Positions 16,087 through 26,049 of a DNA stretch of 64,000 nt are shown in pieces. The translations under genes were made by a program, and so were the position numbers. The DNA is from Paenibacillus sp. BIC5C1 (lineage in GTDB: Bacteria; Bacillota; Bacilli; Paenibacillales; Paenibacillaceae): positions 248,001 to 312,000 of the forward strand of contig NZ_CP135922.1 of the NCBI RefSeq assembly GCF_032399705.1. Direction: 5' to 3'. The notes beneath the pieces were generated by a model. That model was not told the origin of the DNA and ran no database searches. It saw only the letters and a program-made list of their open reading frames with translations. The first letter of the stretch is position 1; every line of letters starts with the position of its first letter.

Positions 16087-18309
16087 ATGAACAACAGTTG
16101 GTTTAGACGTTTGCTGCTATCGTATTTGCCTGTTTTTTTTATCGTGACCACAATCCTGTTTATCATTTTCTTTCAGGTATTCAATGAACAGAACCGGAGA
16201 GAAGCACTCAAGGCCAATGAATTCCTGGCGTCACAGGTAACGCAATATCTGGACAATTCACTGCGCTCCATCGACTTCAAGGTGCTGCGTGATATTTTGA
16301 CCAATCCCAATCTGAAAAATTATTATTCGGTAACCGGAAGCGAGGATGTGTATGCCGGAATTCAGGCAGTCCAGGTTATTGATGAATTGAAAATAGAGTA
16401 TCCGCTGATTAATTCCATATATCTGGTGAGATACAACGACGATACGGTATTCAGTAACGGCAAGGCGGTGCCGATTGAGGAATTCCCGGATGCAGCGTTT
16501 ATTAATGATAGCCGTGCTGCAGCAACGCAAAAGTGGGTGGGAGCGAGATCCTTTAAGGCGTTCCCCACCGAGGAAGGAAAACAGGTCATTACGCTCATTC
16601 GCGGTGTCGGAAATGGCACGGGCCTTGTGGTTGTCAACGTCGATCTGCCAACCTTGCAGAAGTCCATCATGCAGATGTACGACCCTGAGTTCACCTTCGT
16701 GAATATCTTCAATCGCTCAGGAGGAAATCTGTGGGACGGAGGAATGCAGGGTGGAATTACAGCAGTTTCTTCCAAAACAGACTCAGGGGAAGTGTTCTCC
16801 GAATTCACATCCAGCTACAGTGGCTGGAAGGTACAGACGGGACTGAACAATGGCAAGATCGTCAAATTCGCCCTGAAATTTTATAATATCTGGTTTGTTT
16901 TTGCCGTTGCCGTTGTCCTGATTGGTGTGGTGTGGGTGATCTATGTGACACGGAGAAATTACAAGCCCATCCAGCAGATTGTCACGTTGATTGAGACGGT
17001 AGCTTCGCAGAAACAGCCAGGGGTAGGTTATACGAAAGATAACGAGTTCCGTTTTATCCAGACTACGCTTGAGCGAATGATTGATCAAACCAAGCAATAT
17101 CAGGAGGAGCATGAAGAGAACCTGATTTTGCAGAAGAAATATTTCTTTCAGGAGCTGCTGGAGGGTACACGGGACTTTACTGGAAATGAACTTACAGCGG
17201 AGATGAGCAGGTTCAAGCTCCCGCAATTAGAGGATCGATGGGCTGTAATTGTGGTGGAGATTGATCAGTACTCCCAGTTCATGGAGGAGTACCACAATCA
17301 GGATCAATCTCTCCTGAAATTTGTGTTATCCAGCATTCTGCAGGAGAGTGCAAGGCACGAGGGCACCGAAGTGTGGGCTGAGTGGATATCGGATCAGCGT
17401 CTGTATGCAATACTCTGGATTCCCGAAATGGAGAAAGGTGAGGAGACCGAGCAGAGACTGCTCTCCGGTTATCTTGACAGGGTTGGGCAGTATTTGAACT
17501 TCACCGTAACTATCGGTATTGGGAGAGTGGCAGTGGATGTCCGTGGTCTGAGAGCTTCGCTGAAGGAGGCCGTACATGCCTTGGAGTACAAGGCCGTGCT
17601 CGGCATGAACCGGATTATTTCTTGCGGGGAGGTACCGAACTCAACGAATGATGTGTATGAATTCCTGAAGACGATCTCTTTGTTGGTGCAGGCGATGCGA
17701 CTTTCCGACGATGTCTGGGAGAAGCATTTTGACCGCTTGTTTGAGCAGATCCGTGAATCCGTGCTTTCCCGCCAGGAGATTATGAATACGATCCAGTTGC
17801 TGTTCCAGCATTATAACCGGGAGTTCGCAGAACTTCCACGAGAATATCAGGAGCGATGGGCTTCTATATTTACACCACTTCTTCCCAGGTTGGAGGGATG
17901 GGAGACGTTGGATGATTTGCGCGCGTTATGCTGGGAAGGCTTCCGTGATTTGGCGGAGCAGATCCAGACGCTGCAATGTTCCAGAAAACACAGATCTCAT
18001 ATTCTTGAAATTCGCAAGTATATTGAACAGAACTACAACAACCCCGAGCTGTCACTGAATTATCTAAGTGATCTATTCGATATCAATCCGAAATATCTAA
18101 GCAAGCTGTTCAAGGACGAAATTGGTGAGAAGTTCGTGGATCTTCTGATTAGTCACCGCATTGAGAAGGCGAAGCAGCTCATGCTGGAAACTGATAAGGC
18201 CATTCAGGAGATCAGTGAGGAAGTTGGGTATACGAATTACAATTCCTTCAATCGGGCGTTCAAAAATGTGGTGGGTGTAGCGCCTAGCGACTACCGCAAA
18301 GCCATGTGA
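16087..18309 (+). CDS. Transmembrane AraC-family transcriptional regulator
   Basis: The 740-residue protein has an N-terminal membrane segment (about 7-30), an extracellular sensor region of roughly 230 residues and a second membrane segment (FYNIWFVFAVAVVLIGVVWV, about 265-285). A HAMP-like/cytoplasmic part follows, and the last 100 residues are an AraC double helix-turn-helix (YLSDLFDINPKYLSKLFKDE; IQEISEEVGYTNYNSFNRAF). An upstream in-frame TTG would add 23 residues before the membrane segment; ATG 16087 is preferred. Such regulators are common beside Paenibacillus LplABC importers and probably sense substrate or binding protein outside the cell, then activate the neighbouring sugar genes. 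Confidence 0.85.
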   Translation: MNNSWFRRLLLSYLPVFFIVTTILFIIFFQVFNEQNRREALKANEFLASQVTQYLDNSLRSIDFKVLRDILTNPNLKNYYSVTGSEDVYAGIQAVQVIDELKIEYPLINSIYLVRYNDDTVFSNGKAVPIEEFPDAAFINDSRAAATQKWVGARSFKAFPTEEGKQVITLIRGVGNGTGLVVVNVDLPTLQKSIMQMYDPEFTFVNIFNRSGGNLWDGGMQGGITAVSSKTDSGEVFSEFTSSYSGWKVQTGLNNGKIVKFALKFYNIWFVFAVAVVLIGVVWVIYVTRRNYKPIQQIVTLIETVASQKQPGVGYTKDNEFRFIQTTLERMIDQTKQYQEEHEENLILQKKYFFQELLEGTRDFTGNELTAEMSRFKLPQLEDRWAVIVVEIDQYSQFMEEYHNQDQSLLKFVLSSILQESARHEGTEVWAEWISDQRLYAILWIPEMEKGEETEQRLLSGYLDRVGQYLNFTVTIGIGRVAVDVRGLRASLKEAVHALEYKAVLGMNRIISCGEVPNSTNDVYEFLKTISLLVQAMRLSDDVWEKHFDRLFEQIRESVLSRQEIMNTIQLLFQHYNREFAELPREYQERWASIFTPLLPRLEGWETLDDLRALCWEGFRDLAEQIQTLQCSRKHRSHILEIRKYIEQNYNNPELSLNYLSDLFDINPKYLSKLFKDEIGEKFVDLLISHRIEKAKQLMLETDKAIQEISEEVGYTNYNSFNRAFKNVVGVAPSDYRKAM

Positions 18310-18380
18310 GGGTGTTTGAAGGACGCCATATCGACAGGGAAATAGTCGCTCTATTCTAGGGGAGTCACCGGAGTTATCGT

Positions 18381-18407
18381 ATTCACCATATTCACCGTAT
18401 TTACCGC
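18381..18407 (+). repeat. Three tandem 9-base repeats
   Basis: ATTCACCAT, ATTCACCGT and ATTTACCGC follow one another directly in the leader between the AraC gene and the second GH3 gene. They could be a regulator-binding array or a chance microrepeat. Confidence 0.5.
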
Positions 18408-18447
18408 AGTTGCCAAACCAAGCCTAACTCATAAGGAGAATGTGCAT

Positions 18448-20760
18448 ATGGACTATAAAGATGCTTCGCTTCCCATTCAGGAGCGGACCCGAGACCTGCT
18501 CGGACGCATGACAACGGAGGAAAAGATAGGACAGCTGATTCAGCCCATGGGGTGGAAGACTTATGTGAAGGGAGCAGATGGTGCTGTTCAGGTTACGGAT
18601 GAGTTTAAAAAGGACATCGCAGAGGGCGGGATCGGGTCGTTGTATGGAGCACTACGGGCTGATCCCTGGACGGAAGTGACGCTTGAGACTGGCCTGACGC
18701 CTAGACAGGGAGCTGTTGCCACGAATGAAATTCAGCGGTATGCCATGGAGAACTCCCGGCTGGGAATCCCGATTTTATTCGGGGAAGAGTGTTCTCACGG
18801 GCATATGGCCATTGGGGCAACCGTATTCCCAGTACCGTTAGCGGTAGGAAGTGCTTGGAACACGGAGTTGTACCGCAAGATGTGTGAAGCGATTGCTGTG
18901 GAGACTCGGAGCCAGGGAGGAGCGGCAACATATTCGCCTGTGCTTGATATAGTGCGGGACCCGAGATGGGGACGGACGGAGGAATGTTTTGCGGAAGATC
19001 CGTACCTGATTGGTGAATTGGCGATTGAAGCGATAAAAGGATTGCAGGGCGACCGGCTCGATTCCAACCGGACAATTGTGGCGACACTCAAACATTTCGC
19101 GGCCTATGGCAGCTCCGAGGGGGGGCGCAATGCGGCCCCTGTGCATATGGGACTGCGCGAGCTGCACGAGGTGGATCTGCTGCCGTTCAAGAAAGCGGTG
19201 GAAGCCGGAGCGTGTTCTGTCATGACAGCGTATAACGAGATTGATGGTGTGCCTTGTACGTCGAGTTCGTATCTGCTGAATGATCTCCTGCGCGAGCAAT
19301 GGGGCTTTGACGGATTTGTCATTACCGATTTTGGTGCGATTCAGATGCTGGTTAGTGGGCATAACACTGCGGAGAACGGGGAGCAGGCCGTTGCTCAGTC
19401 ACTTAAAGCAGGTGTGGACATGGAAATGTCCGGGTACATGTACCGGAAGCATCTCGGGCGAGCCCTGTCGCAAGGATTAATTGAAGAGAAGGATCTGGAT
19501 ACGGCGGTAAGGCGGGTGCTGGAGATGAAGTTCAGACTGGGCTTATTCGAACAACCCTTCATTGATCCTGACTTTGCAGAGCAGGTCATCGGATGTGAAG
19601 ATCATATTCGTTTGGCGAGGCAAGTGGCGCAAGAGGGAATCATTTTACTCAAAAATGAAGCAAACACCCTTCCGCTTAGCAAAACTGGTACAAAACTGGC
19701 GGTCATAGGCCCGAATGCGAATCATGTCTATAACCAGCTTGGTGACTACACCTCGCCGCAGCCGAGAGGACAGATCGTTACGGTGCTGGATGGGATTAGG
19801 CGCAAGCTTGGTGCTGACACCGGAAAAGTGTTGTACGCACCGGGCTGCCGGATCAAAGGGGATTCCAGAGAAGGCTTTGCGCAAGCGCTAGCCTGTGCTG
19901 AAGAAGCAGACACCATCATTATGGTGATGGGAGGGTCAAGTAGCCGTGATTTTGGCGAAGGGACCATTGATTTGCGAACGGGGGCATCCGTTGTTACGGA
20001 TGATCCATGGAACGATATGGAATGCGGCGAGGGCATTGACCGGTCTTCCCTGAATCTGATGGGTGTTCAATTGGATCTGGTGCAGGAAGTACATAAGCTG
20101 GGGAAACCGGTTATTGTCGTATATATTAACGGACGACCGATTGCCGAACCCTGGATTGATGAGCATGCCGATGCCATTGTGGAAGCGTGGTACCCGGGGC
20201 AGGAGGGAGGCAACGCTATCGCAGATATTCTGTTCGGTGATGTGAATCCATCTGGTCGCCTTACCATCTCCATTCCCAAGCATGTAGGCCAGCTTCCGGT
20301 CAACTACAATGCCAAACGCACCCGGGGCAAGCGATATCTGGAGACTGATTTGTTACCACAATATCCATTCGGCTTTGGGCTGAGTTACACGGAATTCAAG
20401 TACGAGAATGTAAGAGTTGTGCCGGAAGTGATCGGACCAGACGATGAAGCGGAGGTACAGGTAGAGGTCACGAATACGGGAGCGGTTGCGGGAAATGAGG
20501 TTGTACAGCTGTATATTACGGATGTATCGGCATCGGTTACCCGGGCGGAAATTTCACTAAAGGGATTCCGTAAAATTCATCTGGAGCCGGGACAGACCCG
20601 GACGGTGACCTTCCCTGTGCAAAAAGAACATCTGGAGCTGATCGACTCCCGTCTTCAGCCTGTTGTGGAACCGGGTGAATTCAGACTGATGGTGGGCAGC
20701 AGCTCCAGAGACTGGACTGCTTGCAGTTTACACATCCAGAAGGTGGGGGTGGAGGTATGA
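18448..20760 (+). CDS. GH3 beta-glucosidase/beta-xylosidase
   Basis: The 770-residue enzyme has the normal GH3 order: TIM barrel (about 10-345) with KHFAAYGSSEGGRN and FVITDFGAI (candidate nucleophile Asp294), then the alpha/beta-sandwich (about 380-620, with LLKNEANTLPLS and GQEGGNAIADILFGDVNPSG), then a fibronectin-III-like domain (about 650-750). ATG 18448 is chosen because AAGGAG is 9 bp upstream; GTG 18442 would be too close. There is no signal peptide. It overlaps the alpha-mannosidase gene by four bases (ATGA), so they are translationally coupled. It probably releases beta-linked glucose or xylose from imported oligosaccharides. Confidence 0.9.
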   Translation: MDYKDASLPIQERTRDLLGRMTTEEKIGQLIQPMGWKTYVKGADGAVQVTDEFKKDIAEGGIGSLYGALRADPWTEVTLETGLTPRQGAVATNEIQRYAMENSRLGIPILFGEECSHGHMAIGATVFPVPLAVGSAWNTELYRKMCEAIAVETRSQGGAATYSPVLDIVRDPRWGRTEECFAEDPYLIGELAIEAIKGLQGDRLDSNRTIVATLKHFAAYGSSEGGRNAAPVHMGLRELHEVDLLPFKKAVEAGACSVMTAYNEIDGVPCTSSSYLLNDLLREQWGFDGFVITDFGAIQMLVSGHNTAENGEQAVAQSLKAGVDMEMSGYMYRKHLGRALSQGLIEEKDLDTAVRRVLEMKFRLGLFEQPFIDPDFAEQVIGCEDHIRLARQVAQEGIILLKNEANTLPLSKTGTKLAVIGPNANHVYNQLGDYTSPQPRGQIVTVLDGIRRKLGADTGKVLYAPGCRIKGDSREGFAQALACAEEADTIIMVMGGSSSRDFGEGTIDLRTGASVVTDDPWNDMECGEGIDRSSLNLMGVQLDLVQEVHKLGKPVIVVYINGRPIAEPWIDEHADAIVEAWYPGQEGGNAIADILFGDVNPSGRLTISIPKHVGQLPVNYNAKRTRGKRYLETDLLPQYPFGFGLSYTEFKYENVRVVPEVIGPDDEAEVQVEVTNTGAVAGNEVVQLYITDVSASVTRAEISLKGFRKIHLEPGQTRTVTFPVQKEHLELIDSRLQPVVEPGEFRLMVGSSSRDWTACSLHIQKVGVEV

Positions 20761-23700
20761 TTCGAATTCAGAGATTTATTCAGGATCTGGCTCAGCAGCA
20801 ATGGATGGATACCATTGAACTTCCAGAGTGGCAGATACAGAAAGCCAAGTATATCCGGCCAGGGGAATATGAATATGAACAGGAGAATGAGGCTGTCGAA
20901 AGCTTGAATCCGCTCGATAGCAACCATGGAACGACTTATTTTCTGAGCAAAACCGTAGAGATTCCGGCCAATTGGGAGGAAGACCTGGTCGGATTGGTCT
21001 TCCAGGCCGGGGGTGAAGGTCTGCTGAAGGTAAATGGCATGCCTTATCACGGACTGGACCGAAATCATTGGTATGTACCGTTACCGAAGAGCCGTGTGGG
21101 AGTTACGCCTTTGCTGGAGATTGAGCTGTATGATCCCATACCGGAACCACATGACCCCCTGAATCGACAGGCGGTCATTCAGCCGCCAATTCAGGGCATC
21201 CGAGCCGCTTTGGTTCGTGTTAATTCGTCTCTACAGAGTCTAATGTACAGCATTACGGTACTTACGGAATCACTCAGAGCATTGCCGGAGAAAGACTTAA
21301 AGCGCACCCGTCTTGTCCGGGAAATACATCAGGTGATGGATAAGATGTACAACGAGCCGGAGCGCTGGAGTGAAGCGGCGTGGGTGCAGCATTGGGAAGA
21401 ATGGCTCGCACAGTCGGTGCAGGAGGAAGACCCGGAAGAGTACCGGGACGGATTCATGCATCTGGTTGGGCAGTCCCATATCGATATTGCCTGGCTGTGG
21501 CCTGTGCGTGAAACTGTGCGCAAGTCCAGCCGCACCTTCTCCACGATGTGTACTTTGATGGATGAGTATCCGGAGTTCGTGTATTCGCAGAGTCAACCAC
21601 AGCTGTATGCATTCGTGAAAGAGCACTATCCTGAGCTGTACGAACGAATCAAAGCCCGAATTGCCGAAGGTCGTTGGGAGCTGGTGGGTGGCATGTGGGT
21701 AGAGCCGGATCTGAACATTCCAAGTGGAGAATCGCTTGTACGGCAGATCTTGTACGGGCAGAACTTTTATCTTAAGGAGTTCGGTAAACGTTCAAACATC
21801 GAGTGGCTTCCGGATACTTTTGGCTACTGTGCTTCGCTGCCACAACTGCTCAAGCTGGCTGACATTCCTTATTTTATGACCACTAAGCTCAATTGGAATG
21901 ATACCAACGTTTTCCCGTATGATCTGTTCCATTGGGTTGGTATTGACGGCACCTCGGTGCTTGCGTATCTCAATCATGGAGTGAATGAACATACGAGGCC
22001 CAAAGATGTCGATGAGCACTGGCAATCCTACAAGCAGAAGGATGTACATCCCGAGCAAATGCTGCTTTATGGGCATGGCGATGGTGGAGGCGGGGTAACA
22101 AACGAAATGGTTGCGTTCGCAGAGCGATCCCATTTCATGGTTGGGCAGCCCATTAGCAATTTCAGTACAGCAGGCGCGTTTTTCGAAGAAATTTCTAACA
22201 ACAACCCTAAGCTGCCCAAATGGCATGGCGACTTATATCTGGAACTGCATCGTGGAACCTATACAACCCATGCGCGCAACAAACGGAGCAATCGCAAAGC
22301 GGAAGTGTTGTATCGGGAAGCGGAGATCTGGGGGCAATTTGCCGGAGTTGAAGCAGCACAGGCGAAAAGTGATCTGGATGAAGGCTGGAAGCTGATCATG
22401 TTGAATCAATTCCATGACATTATCCCAGGGACGTCCATTCCCGAAGTATACGTGACATCTACGGAGGAGTATACGAAAGTATTTGCTCTGGGGACATCGG
22501 CAGTGGAAGGCACCCTTAAAAGAATTGAGGAACGCATTGCGACAGATGGCTTCGACGGTCAGCCCTATATTGTATTTAATAGTCTGGGTTGGGAGCGGGG
22601 AGAAGTCGCCAAGATTACAGGCGACGAGAAACTGAGCGGTTTAGCAGCGTTCGACCATCAAGGTAATCGTCTGGCGAGTGACCTTGAGGCAAATGGAGAC
22701 GTGCTGAACTTGTCAGTCTATGTCCCATCCATTCCGGCCTTTGGGTATGCCACGATATGGCTGCGCCAGACACCGGATGCCAATCTTCCTGCATTGAAGC
22801 AGGATGAATCCTTTCCTTTTGTCTGGGAAACGGACTTTTACACGCTTGAATTTAACGATATAGGAGAGATCACCAGTTGGTATGACAAATCCATGCAACG
22901 GGAGTGGCTGAAGCCGGGCGATAAAGCGAATGAACTGCAGTTTTTCCATGACAGGCCAACGTATTGGGATGCTTGGGATATCGATTCGCGGTTTGAATCG
23001 CAACGTGCAGGAGCGGCAGAGTTGATTTCCAGAGAGGTAGTTCAGCGTGGTGTAACGCAGGATGTTCTTCGGTTTCATTGGAAGTTAAACGACTCGGAGA
23101 TTCACCAGGACATCATCCTGTATCGTCATCAACAACGTGTTGATTTCATGACAAAGGTAAACTGGGCAGAAAGACATAAGCTGCTCAAAGTGGCTTTTCC
23201 TGTTGATCTGGTATCAGCGAAAGCAGCCTACGAAATTCCGTTTGGTGCGCTGGAGCGGCCAACCCATAACAACACCAGCTGGGAGCAGGCCCAGTTTGAA
23301 GTATGTGGTCACCGCTGGGCGGATATCTCTGAGGGCAACAGTGGTGTAAGCCTGCTGAACGATTGTAAATATGGATATGACATCAAGGATCAGACGATCC
23401 GTCTTTCCCTGCTCCGTGCTCCCAAATGGCCGGATGAACATGCTGACCAGGGTGAGCATGAATTTACTTATTCCCTGCTGCCGCATCAGGGGGATTGGCG
23501 TGAAGCGGGTGTGGTACGACGTGCGATGGAGTTAAATCATCCGGTCAAGGTTGTTGCGAGTGAACGACACTCTGGCACATTGCCAGCAGAACATAGCTGG
23601 GTCCATTTCCATAGTGAACATGTCATTCTGGATACAATTAAGGCTTCCGAAGACGGCACGGGAACGGTACTTCGTTTCTATGAGTCATCTGGTGGAAGAG

Positions 23701-23858
23701 AAACGGTTCAGATTCAATGGGCTGACGCGCGTGTTCAGACGTCTGTGGTCAATCTGTTGGAAGATGAAATCATGCCATTGGCTTGTCATGAAGGGAAGTT
23801 TGAGCTGACGTTCAAGCCATATGAAATTCAAACCGTGAAGCTGGTTTCAGCAGATTAG
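20757..23858 (+). CDS. GH38 alpha-mannosidase
   Basis: The 1033-residue enzyme shows the GH38 metal-site motif GQSHIDIAWLWP (His241, Asp243), GGMWVEPDLNIPSGESLVRQ and WLPDTFGYCASLPQ with candidate nucleophile Asp353, then HDIIPGTSIPEVY. The N-terminal 230 residues are a beta-sandwich, the middle a helical bundle, and the C-terminal half the large beta-sandwich domain of bacterial alpha-mannosidases. It cleaves terminal alpha-mannose using a divalent metal. The ATG overlaps the GH3 stop (ATGA) and has GGTGGAGG upstream. Together with two fucosidases it points to mannose- and fucose-containing glycans as substrates. Confidence 0.92.
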   Translation: MIRIQRFIQDLAQQQWMDTIELPEWQIQKAKYIRPGEYEYEQENEAVESLNPLDSNHGTTYFLSKTVEIPANWEEDLVGLVFQAGGEGLLKVNGMPYHGLDRNHWYVPLPKSRVGVTPLLEIELYDPIPEPHDPLNRQAVIQPPIQGIRAALVRVNSSLQSLMYSITVLTESLRALPEKDLKRTRLVREIHQVMDKMYNEPERWSEAAWVQHWEEWLAQSVQEEDPEEYRDGFMHLVGQSHIDIAWLWPVRETVRKSSRTFSTMCTLMDEYPEFVYSQSQPQLYAFVKEHYPELYERIKARIAEGRWELVGGMWVEPDLNIPSGESLVRQILYGQNFYLKEFGKRSNIEWLPDTFGYCASLPQLLKLADIPYFMTTKLNWNDTNVFPYDLFHWVGIDGTSVLAYLNHGVNEHTRPKDVDEHWQSYKQKDVHPEQMLLYGHGDGGGGVTNEMVAFAERSHFMVGQPISNFSTAGAFFEEISNNNPKLPKWHGDLYLELHRGTYTTHARNKRSNRKAEVLYREAEIWGQFAGVEAAQAKSDLDEGWKLIMLNQFHDIIPGTSIPEVYVTSTEEYTKVFALGTSAVEGTLKRIEERIATDGFDGQPYIVFNSLGWERGEVAKITGDEKLSGLAAFDHQGNRLASDLEANGDVLNLSVYVPSIPAFGYATIWLRQTPDANLPALKQDESFPFVWETDFYTLEFNDIGEITSWYDKSMQREWLKPGDKANELQFFHDRPTYWDAWDIDSRFESQRAGAAELISREVVQRGVTQDVLRFHWKLNDSEIHQDIILYRHQQRVDFMTKVNWAERHKLLKVAFPVDLVSAKAAYEIPFGALERPTHNNTSWEQAQFEVCGHRWADISEGNSGVSLLNDCKYGYDIKDQTIRLSLLRAPKWPDEHADQGEHEFTYSLLPHQGDWREAGVVRRAMELNHPVKVVASERHSGTLPAEHSWVHFHSEHVILDTIKASEDGTGTVLRFYESSGGRETVQIQWADARVQTSVVNLLEDEIMPLACHEGKFELTFKPYEIQTVKLVSAD

Positions 23859-23997
23859 TCTCAGGAAATCGGATAAGAAATGATCGGAGAAAAAGGAGTG
23901 ACCGGGTAGGGGTCGAAAATTTAATAGAGCATTCCGTCCATCATGAAGGCTCACCAGGAATGAAAAAACAAATACTGATTTAACGGGAGGGTATGGC

Positions 23998-24873
23998 ATG
24001 AAATTAACAAACAAGATTGGCGTTATCGTGGATAGCTTCGGTGTAGGTGTACGTGAAGGGTTAAGCAAAGCGAAGGATGTAGGTGCAGAAGGCGTACAGA
24101 TCTATGCAGTCCATGGAGAGATGGACCCCGAAAATCTCTCTCCCGCAGCCCGTAAGGAGTTAAGAAGTTATATCGATTCTCTTGGTCTTGAAATTTCTGC
24201 CCTGGTTGGCGATTTGGGCGGTCACGGGTTTCAGGTCAAGGAAGATAATCCGTGGAAAGTAGAGAAGTCCAAGCGCATCGTGGATCTTGCTCTGGATCTA
24301 GGTACGAATATCGTCACAACACATATCGGTATTGTTCCGCACGAGCCTTCCTCCGAAGTGTATGCTACACTGCATGCTGCATGTGAGGAACTGGGCCAAT
24401 ACGCCAAAAGCGCAGGAGCCTACTTCGCGATTGAGACGGGACCGGAAACGGCAGCAGACCTGAAAGGATTTCTGGATACCCTATCGACTAACGGGGTTTC
24501 GGTGAATTTTGACCCGGCGAACATGGTGATGGTTACCGGAGATGACCCTGCACGAGGCGTTCATCTGCTCAAGGATTATATTGTGCATACCCATGTGAAA
24601 GATGGTGTGCGCTTGAAGGAAGTAGACCCGAGAGACGTATACGGAGCAGTGGGATATGCACCTATGGATCATGAGAAAATTGCCGAAATGGTCTCTTCCG
24701 GGACGTTCTTCCGTGAGGTACCGCTGGGCGAGGGCAGTGTGGATTTTGACGCCTACTTTGCAGCCCTTCGGGATATTGGCTACAAAGGTTATCTGACGAT
24801 TGAACGCGAGGTAGGCGATCAGCCGGAGCAGGACATTCGCAAAGCGGTTAAGTTTATCCAACAATACCGATAG
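23998..24873 (+). CDS. Sugar phosphate isomerase/epimerase-like TIM-barrel protein
   Basis: The 291-residue protein is of the xylose-isomerase-like TIM-barrel superfamily but a different subgroup from the paralogous pair in this locus. It has Glu in YFAIETGPETAA, Asp in VNFDPANMVM, His in IVHTHVKDGV and Glu in YLTIEREVGDQ as likely metal ligands. GGGAGG precedes its ATG. It is followed 12 bp later by another TIM-barrel isomerase, so the two are probably co-translated and act in the same pathway. Substrate unknown. Confidence 0.82.
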   Translation: MKLTNKIGVIVDSFGVGVREGLSKAKDVGAEGVQIYAVHGEMDPENLSPAARKELRSYIDSLGLEISALVGDLGGHGFQVKEDNPWKVEKSKRIVDLALDLGTNIVTTHIGIVPHEPSSEVYATLHAACEELGQYAKSAGAYFAIETGPETAADLKGFLDTLSTNGVSVNFDPANMVMVTGDDPARGVHLLKDYIVHTHVKDGVRLKEVDPRDVYGAVGYAPMDHEKIAEMVSSGTFFREVPLGEGSVDFDAYFAALRDIGYKGYLTIEREVGDQPEQDIRKAVKFIQQYR

Positions 24874-24885
24874 GGAGCTGAGCAG

Positions 24886-25758
24886 ATGAAAGTGGGCCTG
24901 AGTACGTATAGCTTGTTGAACGATCTGAATTCGGGTGAAATGACGGTTCTGGATATCATCGACTGGATTGCTGCAAATGGTGGCGAACATATGGAGATGG
25001 TTCCGTATGGTTACACCGTGGAGGACAATCCTGATCTCGCCGACGCCATTCGGGAGCGGGCTGCTTCTGTGGGTATTGAGCTGTCCAACTATTCGATGCC
25101 TGCGAATTTCGTGCAGGAGACGGAAGAAGCTTTTGAAGAAGAGATAGCTCGGGTCAAAAGACATGTCGATGTTGTACACCGCATGGGTGTAAAGCATATG
25201 CGTCATGACGTAACGGCGTTTACTTTGCCCAAGGAGAAAATGACCATTGCCTGGTTTGAGGAAAATTTGCCGCTGATGGTGAAGGGAAGCCAGATCATTG
25301 CTGATTATGCTGCACAGTTTGGCATTACAACAACCATTGAGAATCACGGCTTCAGTGTGCAGGCCAGTGACCGTGTGCAGCGTGTGCTTCATGCCGTAGA
25401 TCGTCCCAACTTCAAAACGACACTCGATATCGGCAACTTCATGTGCGTGGATGAGAATCCGATTATCGGGGTCATGAAAAATCTGCCGTACGCTTCTCTG
25501 GTTCACTTCAAGGACTTTTATTTCCGCCCTTATGATGAGCATCCGGGTGAAGGGGAATGGTTTACAACCGCTTACGGCAACTTCCTGCGTGGTGCCATTG
25601 TGGGGCAAGGGGATATTCCAATCCGCAAAATTGTGAGGCTCATTAAAGACTCCGGTTATGATGGTAACATTACGATTGAGTTTGAGGGCATGGAGGAATG
25701 CAAATCTGCTTCCAAAATTGCCATGAGCAACCTGCGTCGCTTCTGGGAAGAGGCTTAA
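24886..25758 (+). CDS. Sugar phosphate isomerase/epimerase-like TIM-barrel protein (paralogue)
   Basis: The 290-residue protein is a close paralogue of the one at 8094-8960. Both begin MKVGLSTYSL, share GGEHMEMVP/GGEHVEIVP, TTLDIGNF and EFEGMEECK/EFEGMENCK, and end RRFWEEA. Metal-ligand candidates lie in TTIENHGFSV, TTLDIGNFMC and LVHFKDFYFR. It starts 12 bp after the preceding isomerase gene with GGAGCTGAGCAG upstream and is closed by a terminator that also ends the whole locus. A 428-codon antisense ORF over it is a composition shadow. Confidence 0.82.
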   Translation: MKVGLSTYSLLNDLNSGEMTVLDIIDWIAANGGEHMEMVPYGYTVEDNPDLADAIRERAASVGIELSNYSMPANFVQETEEAFEEEIARVKRHVDVVHRMGVKHMRHDVTAFTLPKEKMTIAWFEENLPLMVKGSQIIADYAAQFGITTTIENHGFSVQASDRVQRVLHAVDRPNFKTTLDIGNFMCVDENPIIGVMKNLPYASLVHFKDFYFRPYDEHPGEGEWFTTAYGNFLRGAIVGQGDIPIRKIVRLIKDSGYDGNITIEFEGMEECKSASKIAMSNLRRFWEEA

Positions 25759-25783
25759 GGCAATCATTTAGTTTTACATCGTG

Positions 25784-25812
25784 GGGCCACTTTAAGGAAG
25801 TGGCTCTTTTTG
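25784..25812 (+). terminator. Rho-independent terminator ending the glycan locus
   Basis: GGCCACTT (25785-25792) and AAGTGGCT (25798-25805) flank a 5-base loop and are followed by CTTTTT. Confidence 0.85.
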
Positions 25813-25986
25813 CACTTCTTATGTTGGTAGTATACATGTGGAATGGGTAACGTTAAGCAACTGATCAAGTCGTCAGATCCCTCTCCATTTCCGGCATTAA
25901 GTCAGTTCGAGGTGTTTGGCTGCGAAGCCTAAAACATTAACATTAATTGGTTCACGATAAGGATTAAGTTACGATCATCACAAGTA

Positions 25987-25995
25987 TGGTATAAT
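25987..25995 (+). promoter_or_regulatory. Extended -10 promoter element
   Basis: TGGTATAAT (TATAAT at 25990-25995 with TG one base before) is a consensus extended -10; no clear -35 is seen. It lies 55 bp before the small HTH gene. The rest of the 291-bp gap holds only the terminator above. Confidence 0.5.
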
Positions 25996-26049
25996 GGATC
26001 TATTCAGCCTGGAAAATGACTGGCTATGGATAGGGGAGATCACTGATCT

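Noticed and set aside
24481..25767. A 428-codon open frame on the minus strand opposite the isomerase genes
   Set aside because: It lies wholly antisense to two well-recognised TIM-barrel genes, its translation is rich in His/Arg/Ile with no family motif, and it has no ribosome site. It is a codon-composition shadow.
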